A DNA stretch of 64,000 bases from Sphingobacterium sp. GVS05A (GCF_019969845.1 NZ_JAHXYR010000004.1:186001-250000), one strand, 5' to 3'. Numbered from the stretch's first letter, positions 1-8,899 are shown. Translations and numbers: made by a program. The notes: generated from the letters alone by a model not told the origin.

Positions 1-1
1 T

Positions 2-1126
2 AGCCGCATCTTTACTTACAACGTAATTATAAATAATGTATTGACTTCATCCGATGGCTCGGAGGCTGAGAAAAAAAAGGTATGGGCCGAAGCAAAAATC
101 GGTCGGGCATTTGAGTACCTGAGTCTGGTCAATATCTATGCTGCCCATTACAACCCAGCTAGTGCGGGCAAGGACTTAGGCGTACCTTTGGTGTTACAAG
201 AAGATATAAATCAAAAATATGAGCGTGTGTCAGTACAGGCTATCTATGACCAAGTATTAAAAGATCTTAATGATGCACTTCCTAATCTAAGCACAACACA
301 ATCAAATAAATTTCAGGCGGTACGCTCTGTGGGACATTCTTTTTTGAGTCGGGTATACCTGTATCAAGGAAAATTCAAAGAGGCTTTAGATAATGCTAAG
401 CAGGCACTAGCCTCCAATAGCAATCTGATCGACTATAGCTTATATACAAATAAGGACAAAACAACATGGGGAAGGGTCTGCTTAAAGACTGACAATTCGA
501 TACAATTTCCGGATTCAAGAACCAATATTGAAGCAGTATGGTCGAGATTAGGTACAAGTTCATTGGGAACACAAAATGCTGAATTTTATGCGTCCAAGGA
601 ATTAATTGATACTTACGCCAAAGATCTTCCTGCTGAAGCAAAAGACAAGCGTTATGAATTATTTTTCTGCCGTGATCAAGCTTCCTTTGGTCCTAATTTA
701 ATTAAATTTCCCGGACGTGTACTTTATGCGCCTTATGTTGAATTCAGTACAGGATTTAATACCCCAGAATTATTTCTGATCGCTGCGGAAGCAGCCGCGC
801 GCGGTGGAAACATTGTAGAGGCTTTGGGTTTCTTGAATACACTAAGAAATAGCCGTATTGAAAATAATAAAGCATTGATAGCTAATGATCCGAAGGTAGT
901 GCTACAGCTGGTTCTTGAAGAGAGACGACGTGAGATGCCTTTTACGGCTTCTGATAGATTGATCGACCTGAAGCGTTTGGTTATTGCGGATAATTATAAG
1001 AAATCAATTAAGCATCCGTTGGCCAGTAAAGTATTTGAGATGGAGTCAACAGACCCTAGAATGATACTTCCTGTCCCGCCCAAAGTACTTTCCCTAAATC
1101 CGGGAATTCCACAGTATGAACGATAA
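2..1126 (+). CDS. SusD/RagB family outer-membrane nutrient-binding protein, 5'-truncated by window edge
   Basis: This is the C-terminal part of a SusD-like protein, the surface lipoprotein that caps a SusC TonB-dependent channel and helps capture a nutrient. The reading frame is open from base 2, so the true start and the lipoprotein signal lie outside the window; the TTG at 41 is internal. Visible SusD features are the helical stretch AEAKIGRAFEYLSLVNIYAA, a TPR-like segment (SFLSRVYLYQGKFKEAL), the FNTPELFLIAAEAAARGG helix, and the closing LEERRREMPFT...RLIDLKR region. The ending MILPVPPKVLSLNPGIPQ is the usual SusD C-terminus. The partner susC should lie upstream. It is followed by a hairpin and two thioredoxin-fold genes. 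The substrate cannot be read from the sequence. Confidence 0.9.
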   Translation, partial: SRIFTYNVIINNVLTSSDGSEAEKKKVWAEAKIGRAFEYLSLVNIYAAHYNPASAGKDLGVPLVLQEDINQKYERVSVQAIYDQVLKDLNDALPNLSTTQSNKFQAVRSVGHSFLSRVYLYQGKFKEALDNAKQALASNSNLIDYSLYTNKDKTTWGRVCLKTDNSIQFPDSRTNIEAVWSRLGTSSLGTQNAEFYASKELIDTYAKDLPAEAKDKRYELFFCRDQASFGPNLIKFPGRVLYAPYVEFSTGFNTPELFLIAAEAAARGGNIVEALGFLNTLRNSRIENNKALIANDPKVVLQLVLEERRREMPFTASDRLIDLKRLVIADNYKKSIKHPLASKVFEMESTDPRMILPVPPKVLSLNPGIPQYER

Positions 1127-1147
1127 AAAATATAAATGCTTTTACCC

Positions 1148-1182
1148 AACCAATCTTTGCCCATTATAAGCAAAGATTGGTT
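1148..1182 (+). terminator. Hairpin after susD (terminator or attenuator)
   Basis: A 13-bp perfect inverted repeat (AACCAATCTTTGC, 1148-1160, with 1170-1182) encloses a 9-nt loop, starts 21 bases after the susD stop and is followed by a short T-rich stretch. It lies before the ATG chosen for the thioredoxin-like gene, so it could end most susD transcripts while letting some reach the downstream genes. The U-tract is weak, so attenuation is as likely as full termination. Confidence 0.7.
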
Positions 1183-1204
1183 CCAAGTTTTAAAAAATAC
1201 TTTC

Positions 1205-2395
1205 ATGAAGAAACTACTATTGACATCGCTGGCCTTCATACAGTCTGTAATATTGCTGGCGCAAGAACATATACAATTCCAAAAGCTAACTTTTAGCGAA
1301 GCTAAGGAATTGGCAAAAAAAGAAAATAAACTGATCTTTTTAGATGGTTTTACCTCCTGGTGTGCCCCTTGTAAATGGATGGAAGGCAATGTGTTTTCAC
1401 AGCCTGAAGTTGCCGATTACTTTAATTCGAAATTTATTAATACCAAGTTTGATTGTGAGGTAGGTGAGGGAGTGGACATTGCAAAAAAATATCAGATAAA
1501 AAGTTTTCCTACCTATTTGTTTCTGGATGGGCAGGGGACATTGATCTATAGAACGCAGTCCCGTATGGAGGCCGATCTTTTCCTGAAGCAGGCACAACAG
1601 GCAAATGATTCCGACTACCAAATTCCCAATCTGCGCAAGCAGTATGAGCGGGGAGTTCGTGAATCTAACTTTCTGTTGCGCTACATAAAAGTAATGGAAC
1701 AAACGGACAATAAGGCTACAAATAATGCTAAAAAAGCTTTGGACAGTGTTGCCACTGATGAATTTTTAAGAAGTCCAAATGGTTGGGAAACGATAAAAAT
1801 GATGGCACAGAGTAGGGAGGATCGCTACGGTAAATTTTTCGAATCAAATAAGGCGTATTTTAAAAAAATAGCCTTGGCAACTGAATTTGAAAATAAGGAA
1901 ATACAACTCTTGCGATATGCGATGTATAGTTACATCCGTGATAACAAAGCTGACGAATTTAGAAAGGGACTGGTCTATTTTGAGCAGTCAAATAAACCGG
2001 AACACAAGACTGATGCTGCAATGTATCAGGTTGAATGGATCGCAGCTCATGGTACAGAAAAAGAGTTTGTTTCGTTGACTGACAAATTGCGGAAGGGACT
2101 TCTAAAAGACGATGATGAGAAGCTTAGTTTTATTGCTCGACGTAATGCCAATGCAAAAGGAGATGTCGCTGGACCTGTTATCCTTAAACAATGTTACTTC
2201 CTGGCAAAACAGGCGGCAGAGATGAATCCATCGAGCTATTCCAATCAGGGGACCCTGGCAGATATCTGCATTGCATTGAAGAAAAAGAAGGAAGCGATCA
2301 AAGCAGCAGAAGCTGCGAGAGGCTTGGCAGAACTGGAAACTTCAAAAATCATTAAACTGGCAGATGCGCTATTGGAGCGTGCCAAAGCACTTTAA
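1205..2395 (+). CDS. Thioredoxin-like fold protein, exported
   Basis: The 396-residue protein starts with a signal peptide (MKKLLLTSLAFIQSVILLAQ). A thioredoxin-like domain of about 110 residues follows, with the motif SWCAPC (Cys53, Cys56) and the later cis-proline segment SFPTYLFLDG. The remaining 270 residues are helical and look like TPR or similar repeats (ending EAIKAAEAARGLAELE); I do not recognise a named domain there. It probably acts in the periplasm as a thiol-disulfide oxidoreductase or chaperone. I chose ATG 1205 over the in-frame ATG at 1136 because 1205 opens directly onto the signal peptide and the longer form would span the terminator hairpin. It lies between susD and a TlpA-like gene, with 8 bases to the latter. 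Confidence 0.85.
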   Translation: MKKLLLTSLAFIQSVILLAQEHIQFQKLTFSEAKELAKKENKLIFLDGFTSWCAPCKWMEGNVFSQPEVADYFNSKFINTKFDCEVGEGVDIAKKYQIKSFPTYLFLDGQGTLIYRTQSRMEADLFLKQAQQANDSDYQIPNLRKQYERGVRESNFLLRYIKVMEQTDNKATNNAKKALDSVATDEFLRSPNGWETIKMMAQSREDRYGKFFESNKAYFKKIALATEFENKEIQLLRYAMYSYIRDNKADEFRKGLVYFEQSNKPEHKTDAAMYQVEWIAAHGTEKEFVSLTDKLRKGLLKDDDEKLSFIARRNANAKGDVAGPVILKQCYFLAKQAAEMNPSSYSNQGTLADICIALKKKKEAIKAAEAARGLAELETSKIIKLADALLERAKAL

Positions 2396-2403
2396 CAATC
2401 AAC

Positions 2404-3552
2404 ATGAAAAAAATATTTACATCAGCTCTTTTGAGCTTATCTATGATTGGAATTGTCATGGGACAAAAACAAGATTTTCAGCTGACTCTCAACGGACAGC
2501 CTCCTTCTTCAGAGGCCAAGGTATTTGTCCGCTATTTTGTTGGTCAAAAACTGAAAATAGATTCTGTAAGTTTAAATTCTTCAAATGTAGCTTATAAAGG
2601 ACAAATTGATGAACCTACACAGGTCATATTGTTTTATTCTAAAGATGGTACTTCATTTTTCCATAGAAAGGGGGGACCCACGCAGCGCCTTACATTTTAT
2701 GTAGACCCTCTTGAGGCTAATACAGAAATTGTTATTAAAGATCCTTTTGAGTCATCTATTGTAAAAGGAGGACAATTGCAGGCTGCTTATCAGAAATATC
2801 AAGATTATTTACATTCCTATGAGCAGCAGCTGATCGCTCAGCAATCCAAACGTGCTGACTTATATCAGGATAAAAATAGAAACGAAGAAGCACTGAAGCA
2901 GGTCTCGACAGAGATCGAGAAAATCGAAGAGCTTCGTGTACACGCACAGCGTAAATTTATTGTCGAAAATCCGGATAATTATTTTAGCTTATTGGCACTT
3001 CAGGAAGTAGCACGGTATGGAAGTGATGTCAGCCAGATTGAACCTCTGTTTCTCAAATTATCTGTTAACTTACGAAAAACAACAACAGGAGAGAAGCTTG
3101 AGGGAGAAATACTACTTGCCAAGAAATTGGGAATTGGACAACCAGCGCCGGATTTCGGACAATTGACACCAGATGGTCGGCTGCTGAAATTATCGGATTT
3201 CAAGGGTAAATATGTATTGTTGGATTTTTGGGCTTCTTGGTGCGGTCCTTGTCGTGCTGAAAACCCACATTTAGTTGAAATCTATAAGCAATTTAAAGGA
3301 CCCGATTTTGAGATCTTGGGGATCTCACTTGATAAACCAGGAAAGAAAGATAATTGGACAAAAGCCATCGAACAAGATGGTTTGAAATGGCCACAGGTAT
3401 CCGATCTAAATGGTTGGCAAAATAACGCTGCCCAGTTATATGGTATTCAGGCTATTCCGCAAAATTATCTAATATCGCCTGGAGGTAAGATTGTCGGCAT
3501 TAATTTAAAAGGTGAGCAACTAGCTGATAAACTTAGAGAATTAACTAGGTAA
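2404..3552 (+). CDS. TlpA-like thiol-disulfide oxidoreductase with DUF4369-like N-terminus
   Basis: This is a 382-residue exported protein. Residues 1-20 form a signal peptide. Residues about 25-235 look like the DUF4369-type beta-rich domain plus a helical linker (many Gln/Glu/Lys) that commonly precedes TlpA domains in Bacteroidota. Residues about 245-382 are an AhpC/TSA/TlpA thioredoxin fold with WASWCGPC (Cys280, Cys283) and the cis-proline segment IQAIPQNYLI. Known TlpA/ResA-type proteins reduce disulfides in the periplasm, for example during cytochrome c maturation or repair of exported proteins; the target here is unknown. It is the last gene of the run that starts at susD, and a strong terminator follows. 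Such thioredoxin/TlpA pairs often accompany SusC/SusD loci. Confidence 0.88.
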   Translation: MKKIFTSALLSLSMIGIVMGQKQDFQLTLNGQPPSSEAKVFVRYFVGQKLKIDSVSLNSSNVAYKGQIDEPTQVILFYSKDGTSFFHRKGGPTQRLTFYVDPLEANTEIVIKDPFESSIVKGGQLQAAYQKYQDYLHSYEQQLIAQQSKRADLYQDKNRNEEALKQVSTEIEKIEELRVHAQRKFIVENPDNYFSLLALQEVARYGSDVSQIEPLFLKLSVNLRKTTTGEKLEGEILLAKKLGIGQPAPDFGQLTPDGRLLKLSDFKGKYVLLDFWASWCGPCRAENPHLVEIYKQFKGPDFEILGISLDKPGKKDNWTKAIEQDGLKWPQVSDLNGWQNNAAQLYGIQAIPQNYLISPGGKIVGINLKGEQLADKLRELTR

Positions 3553-3553
3553 C

Positions 3554-3594
3554 GTTAAAAAGGGGGATTGCAATTTGCAGTGCCCCTTTTTAAC
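3554..3594. terminator. Bidirectional intrinsic terminator
   Basis: A 12-bp perfect stem, GTTAAAAAGGGG (3554-3565) with CCCCTTTTTAAC (3583-3594), starts two bases after the tlpA-like stop. The stem's own T-rich arm acts as the U-tract on the + strand, and the A-rich arm does so on the minus strand, so it can also serve the convergent FMN reductase gene that ends at 3643. Confidence 0.8.
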
Positions 3595-3642
3595 TCAAAA
3601 AAGTGGATTCTCTGTGTCGACATCCTCGAAATCGAAAAATGA

Positions 3643-4173
3643 TTAGAATAGTTGTTTCTTAAAGTTGTCTATTCTTTCGTTGAGTGTGCTGAGATGCTCG
3701 GGGTTAATGACGCCATTGTTCAGGTCAAAATTTTCATAGAATTTTGGCAGTGAAAAGCTTTCTTTGATGATAGCGCCAAATTGCGGGAAGAATTTTTGAG
3801 CCTCGGCCATTACATTCCCACCACCATAGCCACCAGGAGAGGTAGTCATTAATAACATTGGTTTGTCTTGAAATACCTTTACGTTTATACGGGAAGCCCA
3901 ATCGAAAACGTTTTTAAAGGCAACACTATACGAACGATTATTCTCCGCTAATGAACAGATAATAATATCGCTTTCGGTAATATTATCCAGAAAACGATGA
4001 GCTTCCTCTGGAAAACCATTTTTTTCCAGATCGACAGAAAAAACAGGCATATTATAATCGTTGAGATCAATCAAGTTTATTTCATGGTCACTAAAACTTT
4101 TCAGAACAAACTTGACTAATTGTTTATTGATTGATGTGGAAGAATTGCTTCCAGCAAATGCAAATACTTTCAT
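3643..4173 (-). CDS. NADPH-dependent FMN reductase family protein
   Basis: This is a 176-residue flavodoxin-fold protein. The N-terminus MKVFAFAGSNSSTSINKQLV is the FMN phosphate-binding loop after the first beta strand (GSNSSTSIN). The middle contains the SLAENNRSYSVAFKNVFDWASR segment typical of the NAD(P)H-dependent FMN reductase family, and MTTSPGGYGGGNVM is the third flavin-contact loop. Members reduce free FMN, quinones, azo dyes or chromate using NAD(P)H in the cytoplasm. The length is normal for the family. It stands alone, convergent with the tlpA-like gene, with about 260 non-coding bases upstream. The exact substrate cannot be inferred. Confidence 0.88.
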   Translation of the reverse strand: MKVFAFAGSNSSTSINKQLVKFVLKSFSDHEINLIDLNDYNMPVFSVDLEKNGFPEEAHRFLDNITESDIIICSLAENNRSYSVAFKNVFDWASRINVKVFQDKPMLLMTTSPGGYGGGNVMAEAQKFFPQFGAIIKESFSLPKFYENFDLNNGVINPEHLSTLNERIDNFKKQLF

Positions 4174-4436
4174 GTTGTGCTTTGTGTGTTTGTCTATACT
4201 GTGAATTTACCGAATTTTTCGATAAAAATGGTCCCTCCATTTCATTATTGGATTATAGTAGGGTCGTATTATTTTATATGGTGAAAGGTAGATATCTGCT
4301 TGAAAAGATGGGTCTAGTATCATTACCAATATTTTGTCCGCTAGAATAGGCTTTTATCTGATGAAAGTAAAAACAAAACTAATTCTACTGAGATCGAACA
4401 AAAACTGGACTGTTGTTTTCTTGAGCGCGTAAAATA

Positions 4437-4973
4437 CTACCTCCAATTTTCTTTAAAAATAGAATACATTGGGATATCATAATATTTCCCATTTTTCTTC
4501 AGATGTTGTTTCAGTAGGGCCTCTTTTTTCATACCTATTTTATCCATGACTTTTCCTGAAGCTGGATTGTGAGGAAAATAAGTGGCATAGATCTTATTGA
4601 AATTCAATTCTCTGAACCCATAATCGATAATAGCTTTTGCCGCTTCAGTGACATAGCCATTATTCCAGTTTGGAATGCCTATCCAATAGCCTAACTCCGC
4701 TTTATCCGAACCTTCATCGTGAAGACCTATGGCCCCAAGGAATTTCCCTGTTTTATCCCGAATTGCAAATGTAAAACCCTTTCGATTTTTAAAGGCCTCG
4801 GCCGATAGTTTAAGCCAAAACTCAGCATCTTCCTTCCGATAGGGGTATGGGATATTTGACGTATAATCAGAAAAGATCTTCTCCTGAAGATATATTACTA
4901 TCTGCGGAATATCTTCCACAGTTATTTTGTCGAGAATAAGTCTATCTGTTTCTAATCTAGGAAAGTCATTCAT
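4437..4973 (-). CDS. GNAT family N-acetyltransferase, RimJ/RimL type
   Basis: This 178-residue protein has the RimJ/RimL-like layout: an N-terminal LETDRLILDKITVEDI segment, then FTFAIRDKTGKFLGAIGLHDE, then ELGYWIGIPNWNNGYVTEAAKAI, which carries the acetyl-CoA-binding strand and helix. The C-terminal NKIYATYFPHNPASGKVMDKIGM is the conserved closing motif (NxxSxxVxxKxG). Such enzymes transfer an acetyl group from acetyl-CoA to an N-terminal or side-chain amine; the acceptor is unknown. It is a single gene with non-coding sequence on both sides and no operon partner. Confidence 0.9.
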   Translation of the reverse strand: MNDFPRLETDRLILDKITVEDIPQIVIYLQEKIFSDYTSNIPYPYRKEDAEFWLKLSAEAFKNRKGFTFAIRDKTGKFLGAIGLHDEGSDKAELGYWIGIPNWNNGYVTEAAKAIIDYGFRELNFNKIYATYFPHNPASGKVMDKIGMKKEALLKQHLKKNGKYYDIPMYSIFKENWR

Positions 4974-5262
4974 CTAATCGGTGTTATAAAATGGTTGTAA
5001 ACAATTGAATTAATGTTACCGTGTATTTAAGACAAATTTACATATCATTTTTAAAATGATATCCGCTTTTACAATTATCTTTATTCTTACACTTTTTTGA
5101 ATAAGTTCGAATTTCATAAATATCAGTTTTATTCATTTGTATACTGATACTTCGGGATAATCACTACAATTAAATATGTATACCACTACAACATAGGGCT
5201 GAGCATTAATTGCGTAGGTTAGCTAAAAACTGACAGTCTAAAATAATAATGGCTAACAATAA

Positions 5263-5661
5263 TTAAGATAGAGATTCACTTTTCCCATGCTGATTGTTCT
5301 CTATTAATTCAATATGTCCTTCAATAATCAATAAATAGAAGTTCTCGAAACAATCCTGATATATTTTGTGCTCAAGAAGTTTTATCTCTTCGGTAATTCG
5401 TTCTTTGGGTATGCCGGTATAACATAATTCCGGATTAGCTTCTGTGATTTCCTCCCGGCAGGAAAAATTGTGAAGTTGTTTATACAACTCGTTCAGATCG
5501 GCAATATCTTCACTGCGATGGTACGAGGGATGAAACCATACCCAAAACTCTGACTGATTTTTATAGGGGTGTGGTAGTAATTGAACAGAAGTGTCCCTAA
5601 ATAAATCTCCAGGATGCTTTTTATAGCGAAAATGGGTTGCAGTGGCCTTAATACTATTCAT
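5263..5661 (-). CDS. Hypothetical protein, 132 aa
   Basis: I do not recognise this protein. It is soluble, has no signal peptide or membrane segment, and is rich in His, Tyr, Glu and Asn. The N-terminal half (LFRDTSVQLLPHPYKNQSEFWVWF) looks like beta strands and the C-terminal half (RITEEIKLLEHKIYQDCFENFYLLII) looks like one or two helices. ATG 5661 is the only sensible start. It stands alone between AT-rich gaps of about 290 and 157 bases. The composition resembles its neighbours, so I see no sign of transfer. It could be a small cytoplasmic protein of lineage-restricted distribution. Confidence 0.65.
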   Translation of the reverse strand: MNSIKATATHFRYKKHPGDLFRDTSVQLLPHPYKNQSEFWVWFHPSYHRSEDIADLNELYKQLHNFSCREEITEANPELCYTGIPKERITEEIKLLEHKIYQDCFENFYLLIIEGHIELIENNQHGKSESLS

Positions 5662-5818
5662 ACGGTTAATTTGAGTAAAGATCTACAAAATATATTCGAG
5701 AATAAAGCGTATCAAATTAAATATCGTTAAATTTATTTAATAATAAAAGTTTATAATTATTTGTGTGCGTTCTGTTCTATTTTCTAGATTCTTACATTAT
5801 TTTACTTTATTATAGATG

Positions 5819-6757
5819 TTATTGATTTTTTGCTAGCTGCTCATCAATCCATTGCCCGAGAGCAACTCGTTTACTATATTGCGTATAAAAGTATTGTCCA
5901 TTTGTTGTAGCTTCTATTATCCAATTGTCGTCTGCATGCTGCTCTTTATAGCCCTGTACGGTGTAGTAAGGAGTGAATTTTGAAGGCCTTCCAACGATTT
6001 CAAATTGAATAGTATCTGATTTGGCCTGACCGTTCGAAAATAACAGTTTATCAACTTTCTGAATCGCTGTAAATTGATTTAAACCGTTCAGGATAAGCTG
6101 TTCGGCAGCAGTGTAGCGAAAAGGATATGGATAGTACAGCCCGCCATAGTAATAGTCTTTAGTCGAAGCTGGGCTTTTACTTCCAAGCACTTTTTGCCCT
6201 TCTCGGTTGACCAGATATTTTTCGCCCTTGTCATCGGTGGGAGATACTGTCCAGTGTTCACCTCCAGGTTCATAGACTTTTGATACAGCCCCTTCATAGA
6301 ATGAGGCATAACCATAGTTAAACATGTCTGCAAAGCCAGTTTTAGCTGGGGTCAAGATTATATTGTTTATATCAACATAGCCCACCTTACCATTAGAGAC
6401 ATAACGACGGATGCCTTCTTGCCAATAATCGGGACCATTATCATAAAGGAATGGGGTATATACGAAATGACCCTCTCTATCATATACGCAGCCTACTGAT
6501 TGATTGGGGTTCATCCGGTTGGTCGTTGTATCAGGTAGTGTATAGGAAAATTCAATAAAAGCTGTAGTTATGGGTTCTTCAAAATCATAGTATCCGATCA
6601 TTGGAAATTGCAATGGGATAATTGTCTTGCCAGATAGTGCGCGCACTCCGACTAGATTGCTATCTGCATTGGTAAAGTAATAGAGTTGTTCCTGTGAAAA
6701 TGACTTGAGGGACAATACTAAAGCTATAAATATCAATAAAGGTTTGATTCTATCCAT
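5819..6757 (-). CDS. WG-repeat-like exported protein
   Basis: This 312-residue protein has a clear signal peptide (KPLLIFIALVLSLKSFSQ). The segments GCVYDREGHFVYTPFLYDNG and GKVGYVDINNIILTPAKTGF fit the WG-repeat pattern (a G-x-hydrophobic-D/N turn followed by a strand and proline), and KYLVNREGQKVLGSK may be a further degenerate unit. The C-terminal part (about 210-312) has no recognisable repeat. WG-repeat proteins are common in Bacteroidota and most have no known function; an envelope or binding role is only an inference. It is a single gene, 50 bases beyond the Nudix gene on the same strand, so the two could share a transcript. Confidence 0.7.
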   Translation of the reverse strand: MDRIKPLLIFIALVLSLKSFSQEQLYYFTNADSNLVGVRALSGKTIIPLQFPMIGYYDFEEPITTAFIEFSYTLPDTTTNRMNPNQSVGCVYDREGHFVYTPFLYDNGPDYWQEGIRRYVSNGKVGYVDINNIILTPAKTGFADMFNYGYASFYEGAVSKVYEPGGEHWTVSPTDDKGEKYLVNREGQKVLGSKSPASTKDYYYGGLYYPYPFRYTAAEQLILNGLNQFTAIQKVDKLLFSNGQAKSDTIQFEIVGRPSKFTPYYTVQGYKEQHADDNWIIEATTNGQYFYTQYSKRVALGQWIDEQLAKNQ

Positions 6758-6807
6758 TATAAACGCGAACTAAAATTAACTCTCCTAAATCATACTTCTA
6801 TTCTCTG

Positions 6808-7212
6808 TTAATCAATAAGCTTTAGATCATATAGCTTTTGTAGTATTAAATGGTCTACGGCTGAAGTTCTGTCTTTATCAGCAAAACTTATCCATTCAAA
6901 GCGCTCTATTTCGTTACAAGCTGTTAATGTGCCAGTAAATTCAGCAAAATAACAGGACATTTGTACTACAATATCCTTTTCATGTCCATCAGCCACTGCT
7001 TCAAAAATACCAAAAAACCTGACGGAGTTTTCGACAATATTGACATTTAACTCCTCATGTATTTCTCGCGTTAAACATGCTAAATCAGTTTCACCATGTT
7101 CTCTTTTTCCACCGGGAAAGTACAGTTTGTCTTTAGATTTGGAGCGAGTACTTAAAATTTTTTTATTGGAAATATGAATTAATGCGACCTTATCAATGAT
7201 GTTATTGTCCAT
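6808..7212 (-). CDS. Nudix hydrolase
   Basis: This 134-residue single-domain Nudix protein carries the Nudix box G-x5-E-x7-REU-x-EE at GKREHGETDLACLTREIHEE (about residues 37-56), where the glutamates bind Mg2+. The usual glycine after EE is an asparagine (EELNV), a tolerated deviation. Nudix enzymes hydrolyse nucleoside diphosphates linked to another group, often as housecleaning or nucleotide-sugar enzymes; the substrate is unknown. The N-terminus VALIHISNKKILSTRSKSKDKLYFPGG is typical of MutT-like members. The length is normal for the family. It lies upstream of the WG-repeat-like gene on the same strand. Confidence 0.9.
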   Translation of the reverse strand: MDNNIIDKVALIHISNKKILSTRSKSKDKLYFPGGKREHGETDLACLTREIHEELNVNIVENSVRFFGIFEAVADGHEKDIVVQMSCYFAEFTGTLTACNEIERFEWISFADKDRTSAVDHLILQKLYDLKLID

Positions 7213-7486
7213 GTGTACTATTTAGTTATCGAATATAACAAAAATGTAGCTAACAAATTTTCTCATATTTGCCCACTCCAAGATTTTCGAGAGCAAATTT
7301 TCATATGATCATCGTCCTCGTTAACCAAGTAAATAACGAGGATATCCCCAATAAATTCGATTGGAAAATAAACTAGATACAAATTTTATGCGTTATAATG
7401 GGCTGGATTTATTAAACCGGAACTCTAAATAAAAGCTCATAGGTAATAGTGTGATTTAAATTAACTAACTTAGCTATTATCCTTGG

Positions 7487-7575
7487 TTGCAAGGTTCGGA
7501 ACATTCCCTAGTGAACTAGAAAAATGAACCGGCTTTGGGCCACTTGCCCCCGAATTTTCGGGGGCTTGTTTTTTA
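7487..7575 (+). ncRNA. Candidate structured RNA ending in an orphan intrinsic terminator
   Basis: A strong intrinsic terminator (GCCCCCGA 7546-7553, loop ATTT, TCGGGGGC 7558-7565, then TTGTTTTTTAT) sits where no + strand gene ends: the nearest upstream + strand stop is at 3552. The 60 bases before it can fold into several short hairpins (CTAG/CTAG around TGAA, GGTTC/GAACC, GGC/GCC). A weak -7-like box TATCCTTG lies at 7478-7485. It may be a small RNA, or a leader with a terminator for the membrane-protein gene that starts at 7664. The terminator is firm; the RNA's start and identity are not. Confidence 0.45.
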
Positions 7576-7663
7576 TCTTTTAAAGTGTTGAAATCCGTAG
7601 TTTTGAACAATTCTAACAGCAGCAAATCAACATTACTTCAAGTAGAATTGGAATAGAAAACTA

Positions 7664-7963
7664 ATGATGATAAAATTCCTAAAAGCAAAAGGTACACTCT
7701 TTTTTATCCTTGGGATATTAGGGTTTGTTGGTGTCGCAGCAACCGTTACGATATTGGGTACGGGGCATTCTGCTCCAGATAAATTGATGGCTATATACAT
7801 CGGAATATTTGGTCTGATTCCAATGCTGCTGTTACTCATTGTTGATCGGATCTGTGTATGGAAATTTGGAGCAACCAAAGTCAATAAAGTAGAAATGTAT
7901 ATCCTCGGTATCTTTATTTTACTTTTCGTCTTGAATTGGATCCGTCTACAATCGCAGCTTTAA
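7664..7963 (+). CDS. Small membrane protein, 99 aa
   Basis: The family is not recognised. The sequence shows three hydrophobic segments (about residues 10-30, 42-60 and 76-93) separated by short loops with Lys/Arg and Asp, so it is an inner-membrane protein. Two adjacent ATG codons (7664, 7667) can serve as start. It is followed after 24 bases by an AraC-type regulator on the same strand and then an MFS transporter, so the three may be co-transcribed. About 90 bases upstream lies a strong terminator that could act as an attenuator for it. Confidence 0.7.
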   Translation: MMIKFLKAKGTLFFILGILGFVGVAATVTILGTGHSAPDKLMAIYIGIFGLIPMLLLLIVDRICVWKFGATKVNKVEMYILGIFILLFVLNWIRLQSQL

Positions 7964-7987
7964 CAGGAATAGAGTATACTAAAAACT

Positions 7988-8833
7988 ATGATACCTATTC
8001 ATAACAAAGAATTGTCCACACAAGGAATAGAGATGCTTCCTTTTAAGGATCTATCTCAAGGACCCACCGTACCCCATCGGGATGACCATTATATGTTTAT
8101 CCTACAGCAAAAAGGGCGGTCATGCTGGACCATCGATTTTAAACAATGGACACTCGAAGAGGTGTCAGTTTGTTTCGTAGCACCAGGTCAAGTTCACCAA
8201 TGTGTATTGAATGAGGGTGCCAAATGCTGGATGCTTTTTGTAGAACCTAAACTGATTCCTACGGAATATAGAACTATGATCGATTCTTTTATGTATAATC
8301 GACAGGTTATCAGCTTGAAACCAGATCATCCTGTATTTACACTGGCTGCGATCTTATACGATTTTATCGAACAAGGAGAGAAAATCTTCTATCAATCTAT
8401 TCTCCAAGCACATGTCAATGCCTTGATAGGATATTTAACAGCAGCTTTTGTACCCCAAAGTCAAATACATAAGAAAACAGGTAGCCACAAGTACCAGCTT
8501 GTGACGATATTTAAAAACTTGATAAGCCAGCAGTTTAAGGAAGTTAAACAGGTAAAAGACTACGCTGAGCAACTCCATATAACACCGTTGTATCTCAACG
8601 AAGTAAGTAAGGAAATAACAGGGTTTATTGCGAGCTATTGGATACAGAACGAAGTATTATTGGAAGCACAACGACTACTATTTTATACAAATATGGATGT
8701 CAAAGAAATCGCTTTTAGTCTCGGCTACGAAGACCATACCTACTTTTCGAGGTTTTTCAAGAAAAACTTGGGATGCACTGCAGGACAGTTTCGGCAAAAT
8801 AACCATTATTTGTCCAATCATATGCATGAATAA
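7988..8833 (+). CDS. AraC family transcriptional regulator
   Basis: This 281-residue protein has the AraC layout. An N-terminal cupin-like sensor domain spans about residues 15-150, with strand patterns such as YMFILQQKGRSCWTIDFKQW and CFVAPGQVHQCVL. A C-terminal pair of helix-turn-helix motifs spans about residues 175-275, including VKQVKDYAEQLHITPLYLNEV and the signature AFSLGYEDHTYFSRFFKKNLG. The ligand is unknown. The MFS transporter gene 66 bases downstream is the likely target; this pairing (AraC regulator plus MFS efflux or uptake protein) is common in Sphingobacteriaceae. A dyad ATCTGTA-N16-TACAGAT just ahead of the transporter could be its binding site. Confidence 0.92.
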   Translation: MIPIHNKELSTQGIEMLPFKDLSQGPTVPHRDDHYMFILQQKGRSCWTIDFKQWTLEEVSVCFVAPGQVHQCVLNEGAKCWMLFVEPKLIPTEYRTMIDSFMYNRQVISLKPDHPVFTLAAILYDFIEQGEKIFYQSILQAHVNALIGYLTAAFVPQSQIHKKTGSHKYQLVTIFKNLISQQFKEVKQVKDYAEQLHITPLYLNEVSKEITGFIASYWIQNEVLLEAQRLLFYTNMDVKEIAFSLGYEDHTYFSRFFKKNLGCTAGQFRQNNHYLSNHMHE

Positions 8834-8860
8834 GGACCTATAATATACTAAACGGCTATC

Positions 8861-8899
8861 TAATTTTGCATCTGTAAAATTTAAATAATATATACAGAT
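8861..8899 (+). promoter_or_regulatory. Probable promoter -7 box and dyad ahead of MFS gene
   Basis: TAATTTTG at 8861-8868 matches the Bacteroidota -7 consensus TAnnTTTG; no good -33 box is visible. A 7-bp inverted repeat (ATCTGTA 8870-8876, TACAGAT 8893-8899) lies between this box and the ATG at 8900. It is a candidate operator for the preceding AraC-type regulator. Confidence 0.4.

Noticed and set aside
1136-1204. Longer N-terminus for the thioredoxin-like protein (start at 1136)
   Set aside because: It would contain the inverted repeat after susD and would bury the signal peptide.
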